Both the position numbers and the translations under genes were made by a program. Source: Budorcas taxicolor (Eukaryota > Chordata > Mammalia > Artiodactyla > Bovidae). From it: a stretch of DNA of 64,000 nucleotides. The stretch lies in the NCBI RefSeq assembly GCF_023091745.1, contig NC_068912.1, positions 51,635,067 through 51,699,066 of the forward strand, in the 5' to 3' direction. Under the pieces are notes generated by a model. It was not told the origin of the DNA. It ran no database searches and saw only the letters and a list, made by a program, of their open reading frames with translations. Shown piece after piece: positions 58,560 to 64,000 of the stretch; position 1 is the stretch's first letter, and each line of letters begins with the position of its first letter.

Positions 58560-58765
58560 CTCTGATTTTCTTGAAATACTTTTGGTTCCTTTGTATTCTG
58601 TTCCAGATGCTTCCGTATTAGTTCCTGTGTTCGAGCTCTTACTTCCTTTTCTATTGCTGCTTTTCTAAACTGGTTGAAGAGCTCATCTGATGATTTCAGT
58701 ACACCTGATGTTTTGACTGGTTTGCCTAAACTTTTCCAAGAATCTGCATTCTTGATCTTTATATC
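58560..58765 (-). CDS. BRDT: BRDT coding exon (third from last)
   Basis: 206 nt starting in phase 0: DIKIKNADSWKSLGKPVKTS, then GVLKSSDELFNQFRKAAIEK and EVRARTQELIRKHLEQNTKE. The DSW-SLGK and SDELFNQFRKAAIEKE segment is the BET C-terminal signature shared by BRD4 and BRDT, and the charged helix is typical. The acceptor is TTTTAG|GAT and the donor CAGAG|GTCTGT, leaving AG to form Arg with the next exon. Confidence 0.95.
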
Positions 58766-59059
58766 CTAAAACAAATATTTGATTCAGTATACATCTAAAG
58801 ATGTCAACTATTTGAAAGAAAAATATTATTTTTGATAAAAATTAAAAATAAAGATTCCAAAAGCTTTAGGTAATTTTACTAAAGTTAAAGGTTACTAAAG
58901 TAGAAAAAAATAGGATAATAGATTAGCTAAATTCAGTTATTCATCTAAGACCAAATTAAAACAGCATGCTTGACAGTTATTTCAATTTAATATGAAACAT
59001 ATGTTAAGGGTATGAAATCTATAAAGAATATAAAAATTAACTGGTCACTGTAATCAAGA

Positions 59060-59235
59060 CATTTATGAACAAGGATCTACTGTATAGCACAGACAACTAT
59101 AATCAATATCCTATGACCATAATGGAAAATGTGTGTGTATGTATTATATATATATGTATATATGAATCATTTTGCTATATAGCAGTAATTAACACAACAC
59201 TATAAAGCAACTATATTTCAATACAAAAATTAGGT
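59060..59235 (+). mobile_element. L1 3' end, plus, with (TA)n
   Basis: CTATAATCAATATCCTATGA, TAATTAACACAACACTATAA, CAACTATATTTCAATACAAA. Confidence 0.82.
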
Positions 59236-59772
59236 TACAATCTTAAATTCTATGCAAAAAATAAAAGCAAGTATACAAGTGATTAATCAGAGGCAAAGTA
59301 AGATGATGGCAAAAAGACTGTAAGAAGTAAGAATGGTACAGTATTTGTTGAAAACCCTCTGACATAGCTTTGTTTTCCTTTCTTTGGTATGAAGAAAAGA
59401 ATTAACTGCTTGTGATCACTGTTCTTAACTGAGACAGGCCAAGGTAAAGATCAGTGGCTGACCAACAGAAATGTATGCAGTTGAAAATCTTCCGATACTG
59501 CATTTTTTTTCAAAAAAGTAGACTTTTAATAATATATTTTATTAACGGAGTCAAACATCCTTCTTCACCCCTAACACACACACACCTTCACCATTGGTCA
59601 CCCAGTTGTATTTATGAAGTCTTTCTTATATGTTGCCAATAAAACCTGTTTTTGTTCCTACCCATGGAATGGGCTAAATACTAGTTTCACACTTCACTTT
59701 TCTACTGAGTCAGTTAAAGAATATTGCTTTCAGATAGAGACATGAAACATAACAGGTAATACATGGTAGTAT

Positions 59773-60588
59773 CAGTTCAGTTCAGTTGCTCAGTTGTGTC
59801 CGACTCTTTGCGACCCCATGAATCACAGCACGCCAGGCCTCCCTGTGTTCATCACCATCTCCCGGAGTTCACTCAGACTCAAGTCCATCAAGTCCATGAT
59901 GCAATCCAGCCATCTCATCCTCTATCGTCCCCTTCTCCTCCTGCCCCCAATCCCTCCTAGCATCAGAATCTTTTCCAATGAATCAACCCTTCGCATGAGG
60001 TGGCTAAAGTACTGGAGTTTCAGCTTTAGCATCATTCCTTCCAAATAAATCCCAGGGTTGATCTCCTTCAGAATGGACTGGTTGGATCTCCTTGCAGTCC
60101 AAGGGACTCTCAAGAGTCTTCTCCAACACCACAGTTCAAAAGCATCAATTCTTCGGCGCTCAGCCTTCTTCGCAGTCCAACTCTCACATCCATACATGAC
60201 CACAAGAAAAACCATAGCCTTGTCTAGACGGACCTTAGTCGGCAAAGTAATGTCTCTGCTTTTGAATATACTATCTAGGTTGCTCATAACTTTTCTTCCA
60301 AGGAGTAAGCGTCTTTTAATTTCATGGCTGCAATCACCATCTGTTTCCACTGTTTCCCCATCTATTTCCCATGAAGTGATGGGACCGGATGCCATGATCT
60401 TCATTTTTGAATGTTGAGCTTTAAGCCAACTTTTTCACTCTCCTCTTTCACCTTCATCAAGAGGCTTTTTAGTTCCTCTTCACTTACTGCCATAAGGGTG
60501 GTGTCATCTGCATATCTGAGGTTATTGATATTTCTTCTCCCAGCAATCTTGATTCCAGCTTGTGTTTCTTCCAGTCCAGCATTTCTTA
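59773..60588 (-). mobile_element. BovB LINE 3' fragment, minus strand
   Basis: The reversed BovB tail at 59773 is followed by ORF2 C-terminal sequence. The minus-strand frame 60404-59922 reads CESWTAKKAERRRIDAFELW and WRRLLRVPWTARRSNQSILK. The fragment ends near the RT YADD region around 60500. It is in the BRDT intron between the 62.7 and 58.7 kb exons, in the same orientation as the gene. An internal deletion is evident near 60340, where the segment between MASGPITSWEIDGETVET and DGDCSHEIKRRL is missing. Confidence 0.92.
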
Positions 60589-60954
60589 GTAGGAAATAAA
60601 GGGAGGATGAAACCCTGGTCTCTGGTTTTGTCCTTAAAATGTCTATTTAACTGCAATAAAATTCTGGCAGATCCTAAAACAGGAAAGTTCATATTTGGGC
60701 TTGGAGTATGGGACAGTTTTTCAGATATTACAGAGAAGAATACGATTTTGACGTGAGAATGGAAAGCATTCCTCACTGAAGGAAGAACATAGGCATATGC
60801 TTAAGACTGAAAAGCTAAATCGGAGTCACAGTGTAAAGGTGCTTAATCTTCATTTTGAAGTCAAAGCTAGAAACTATTGAAGGTTTCATATATAATAATT
60901 ATATGATCAGAGCAATACATCAAGAAGTACAGTTAAAAGAATGTTAAAAGCAGA

Positions 60955-61229
60955 ATGGGGACTTCACTATGCTGCCAATGCAGGGGAAATGGGTTCAATC
61001 CCTAGTCTGCAAAGATTCCACGTGCCACGGAGCAACTAAAGCCATGTACCACAACTACCATGCCCATGCCCTAGGGCCTGCATGCCGTAACCTACAGAGA
61101 GCCTGCATGCTGGAACTACTGAAGCTTATGTGCCTAGAGTCTGTACTCCACAACAAGAGAAGACAATGCAATGAGAAGCCTGGGCACCGCGATGAAGACC
61201 CAGTGCAACCAAAAATAAATAAATAAAAA
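60955..61229 (+). mobile_element. CHR-type SINE, plus
   Basis: AGGGGAAATGGGTTCAATCC, AGAGAGCCTGCATGCTGGAA, and the tail CCAAAAATAAATAAATAAAA. Confidence 0.88.
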
Positions 61230-61930
61230 CAGATTTGAACAAGGAGGGTTTCAAGTTTGTCTGCAGTTATAAATATTACAGAGAGCTTACATTGAAGGCA
61301 ATAAGGCCTGGTCTATGAGGTAGAAGTGGAAAAGGAAACATCTTGAAAATAAAACCCAGAGTTTAGCAATTTCTTGACTTCAGGAGACTGAGAAATCAAA
61401 ACGGATTAAAACTCACAGGATGCCAGGTCTAGAAGTATATATTTGAGTTATCTGCAGAGAGACTGTAACTGAAATCACCACAGTGGATGTTCAGAGAGAG
61501 AAGTAGTAGAAGACCCTGATTTCCTCACACCATCAACACTTTTGGAGGGATGCAGCAATTTTAGACATCATTGGTTCTTCTGATAGGGCAAATTACAGGG
61601 ATGGGGCAATAGCTAGATTCGAGGTAAAATTAAGGCACTGCTTTTCAGCTGAGGGTGATTCTCCTTTGCCCAGGGAAGACATATGGTGATGTCAGTAAAG
61701 TTTTTGGTTGTCACATACAGGTGAAGAAAAGGGTGTTACTAACATCTAGTGGGTAGAAGTGAGGGTCCCTGTGAAGCATCCTACAATGTATAGACCATAC
61801 TCTCAACAAAAACTTATCCAGTCCAAAACATCAATAGGAAATAATGGAAGGAAGGAAGGGAGAGAAAAAGAGGGCATATGTGAATATCTCATTCATGGTC
61901 AGTTTCTGACAATTAGTTTTGAGAGTCACT
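61230..61930. other. BRDT intron, unassigned
   Basis: Nothing recognised. 58770-59055, 60600-60950 and 62250-62665 are also plain intron. Confidence 0.45.
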
Positions 61931-61934
61931 TTGA

Positions 61935-62247
61935 TTTTAAGGAGATCAAACCAGTTCTCCTAAAGGAAATCAACCCTGACTATTCATTGGAAGGACTGAT
62001 GCTAAAGCTGAAATTCCAATACTTTGGTCATCTGATGCGAAGAGCCGACCTCACTGGAAAAGACTCTGATGCTGGGAAAGATTGAAGGCAAAAGGAGAAA
62101 GGGCAGCAGAGGATGAGATCGTTGGATAGCATCACTAACTCAATGGACATGAATTTGAGTAAAATCCGGGGCATAGTGGACAGGGGAGCCTTTGTGCCAC
62201 AGGCCATGGGATCACAAAGAGTCAGACACAACTTAGTGACTGGAAAA
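61935..62247 (+). mobile_element. BovB LINE 3' fragment, plus strand, diverged
   Basis: The ORF2 C-terminal region (LLKEINPDYSLEGLMLKLKF and following) to a tail near CTTAGTGACTGGAAAACAAC. It is more diverged than the other copies. It lies in the BRDT intron, antisense to the gene. Confidence 0.85.
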
Positions 62248-62670
62248 CAACAACTATATTCAAATGTCTAGAATAGTACCTGATGTGTCTAATGTATCCC
62301 AAACATCTAGAATACTTGTTGAAAGACTGATCAATGTGTGGTCTGAGATTAAGTGCACAGAAGACTCCATGAGGAAATCACCTACAAAGGATTGTAAAAG
62401 CTAGTTTTATAACATGTTTTAAAATAACGATAGCTGGCAAATACCAGCATTCTAGAATTTAAAATTAAACACAAATATGAGGACTGATGGTAGAGGGTGG
62501 GGAAAGGTGTTGCTCACAGTTTAACTTCTGTTTTTTAACAAATAGGCAAAAGTTAGTCTTAAGAGATCCAAAATTCATTCAAATTAGCACTTAAAATAAC
62601 TCTGTGCCATTTCTATATTCAATTGTAAATTCCTTCAAGATCTGTGAGAAAAAAATAACATCATTCTTAC

Positions 62671-62777
62671 CTTTTGCACTGGAACTTGACCTTGATACTC
62701 TGATTCTAACATCACTGTGTCATTATCACTGGACTGAGGCATCACAGTTAGGCCATTCAGCAGTTGTTCAGAATCAT
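62671..62777 (-). CDS. BRDT: BRDT coding exon (fourth from last)
   Basis: 107 nt, entering in phase with two bases of a split codon and then reading DSEQLLNGLTVMPQSSDNDT followed by VMLESEYQGQVPVQK. The acceptor is ATCTAG|AT and the donor AAAAG|GTAAGA, leaving phase 0, which matches the next exon. It is a low-complexity, acidic and polar linker region upstream of the C-terminal helix. Identification rests on the continuation into the unmistakable downstream exons and resemblance to the mammalian BRDT linker. Confidence 0.88.
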
Positions 62778-63009
62778 CTAGATGCACACATTTTTAGAAC
62801 AGTACAGTCAAGTTAATATATTTCATCTTGATTCTCCACAATTTGACATTTTCCCCCTTTCTATGTTAGAAACTACGAAAACAAACAGTTTTTTTATGCT
62901 TCTTAATTTTGGGGTATCGTTAGTTGGAGAATTGTAACACTGTAAAATAAACATTTTTCACTTGAAATTTTACCTCCCTGTATTTCTTTTCCTTCGTTTT
63001 TTTTTTTTT

Positions 63010-63755
63010 TTTTGGCTGGGGTGGGTAGTCAACATAAAGTATAGCTGACATTTTGGATGGTTTGCCTTGGAAATGAATCGAAAACATCTGTTATTTTTGA
63101 TATTGACTCAAGTACTGCATTTCGGACTCTTATTGACTATGAGGGCTACTCCATTTCTTCTAAGGTATTCTTGCCCACAGCAGTAGATATAATGGTCATC
63201 TGAATTAAATCCGCCCATTCCTGTCCATTTTTGTCCACTGATTCCTAAGATGTCGATGTTCACTTTGCCATCTCCTGCTTGACCACATCCAATTTACCTT
63301 GATTCATGGACCTAACATTTCAGGTTCATATGAAATATGGTTCTTTATAGCACTGGACTTTACTTTCACCACCAGACATATCCACAACTGAGTATCATTT
63401 CTGCTTTGGCCCAGCTGCTTCATTCTTTCTGGAGCTATTGGTAATTGGCCTCTGTTCTTCCCTAGTAGCATATTGGACACATTTTGACCCGGGGGGGTTC
63501 ATCTTCTGGTGTCATATCGTTTTTCCTTTTCATACTGTTCGTGGGGTTTTCAGGGCAAGAATACTGGAGTGGGTTGCCATTTCCTCCTCCAGCGGACCAC
63601 AATTTGTCAGAACTCTTCACTATGACCTGTCCGTCTTGGGTGGCCCTGCACGGCATGGTTCATAGCTTCATTGAGTTACACAAGCCCCTTCGCCACGACA
63701 AGGCTGTGATCCATGAAGGGGTTTACATGCCATAATAAGTGGAAGATGATCAATG
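63010..63755 (-). mobile_element. BovB LINE 5' region (endonuclease start), minus strand
   Basis: This reads on the minus strand from about 63755 downward: a short frame with MKRKNDMTPEDEPP (63546 region), then sequence matching the beginning of the BovB endonuclease domain (NGRI-like GMGGFNSDDHYIYYCGQE in broken frames), ending at a T-run at about 62998-63016. It is the only BovB 5' piece in the window; the other copies are 3' ends. The identification rests on my memory of the BovB consensus. Confidence 0.7.
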
Positions 63756-64000
63756 TATGGCATACCTGAGTAAATAGGAAGTCTGCTCCAAGCCTATTGC
63801 TGAAAGCTGAGGATAGAGGGGATCCTACTTTAGTAAGCCTGTGCTTCAGAATCTGGCTAGAAAAGCCTGGAGTAAAGTAAAATGATAAAGGCTTAAGGAT
63901 GTAACTCAGAGTACTATCAATATATACAGCAGGCAGATAAATGTAGGTATCTGTAAAGAACATTCAGAGATGTAATGATCAAGAGAACAGTGTCAAAGAA

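Larger units (their letters stand above)
52555..62777 (-). other. BRDT: BRDT gene, 3' part (last four coding exons)
   Basis: BRDT is the testis-specific BET protein; by family knowledge it reads acetylated histone H4 through two bromodomains and drives meiotic and post-meiotic transcription and chromatin compaction. The bromodomains and ET domain lie outside the window. Here I see 62777-62671, 58765-58560, 58039-57865 and 52638-52555, joined in consistent phase and encoding the charged C-terminal region and the terminal P-TEFb-interacting motif. The remaining 63.0-64.0 kb shows no further convincing exon. Position and strand relative to EPHX4 match the conserved mammalian order. Confidence 0.94.

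Noticed and set aside
63676..63963. Possible further BRDT exon near the right edge (95-codon minus frame)
   Set aside because: No BET-like sequence or convincing splice sites; the lower part is BovB.
1..64000. A novel multigene defence or metabolic system
   Set aside because: This is vertebrate genomic DNA with two known genes and interspersed repeats; nothing in either strand suggests such a system.

Overview
This is a stretch of ruminant nuclear genome. It is dense with ruminant-specific retroposons (Bov-tA and Bov-A2 SINEs, BovB/RTE LINEs, CHR-type tRNA-Glu SINEs, L1 tails of the bovine type) lying on older mammalian repeats (L1M, L2, MIR, MaLR-like LTRs, hAT DNA transposons). The sequence alone does not separate cattle from other bovids.

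Two host protein-coding genes are supported, both on the minus strand and in the order expected from the mammalian BRDT-EPHX4 neighbourhood. EPHX4 (epoxide hydrolase 4, an alpha/beta-hydrolase with an N-terminal membrane anchor) is complete. Seven coding exons run from the ATG at 37953 to the stop at 2807, with consensus splice sites and consistent phases. They sum to 1089 nt (362 codons plus stop). Its nucleophile (D169), tyrosine (Y281), acid (D307) and histidine (H336) are all present, and exon 1 lies in a CpG island at about 37.54-38.27 kb. BRDT (testis-specific BET bromodomain protein) is represented by its last four coding exons (62777-62671, 58765-58560, 58039-57865, 52638-52555). They end in the C-terminal motif of the BET family, and the stop codon appears displaced by five codons.

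Layout on the plus axis: 0-2.8 kb, downstream flank and 3' UTR of EPHX4; 2.8-38 kb, EPHX4, with a 13.4 kb intron 6 that is largely an ancient L1 broken up by SINEs and a BovB; 38.3-52.3 kb, the EPHX4-BRDT interval, mostly two more ancient L1 blocks in minus orientation with nested BovB and SINE insertions; 52.3-64 kb, the 3' end of BRDT with an hAT relic, rearranged L1 pieces and three BovB fragments.

The two genes are not known to act together: EPHX4 is a putative membrane-anchored hydrolase and BRDT is a spermatogenic chromatin reader. No bacterial-type operon, CRISPR array or novel multigene system is present. The observations of most interest are the BRDT stop shift, a tRNA-Gly(GCC)-derived pseudogene, a BovB copy with a still-open reverse-transcriptase frame, a rearranged L1 tail forming an inverted repeat, and a CHR SINE split by an L1 tail.
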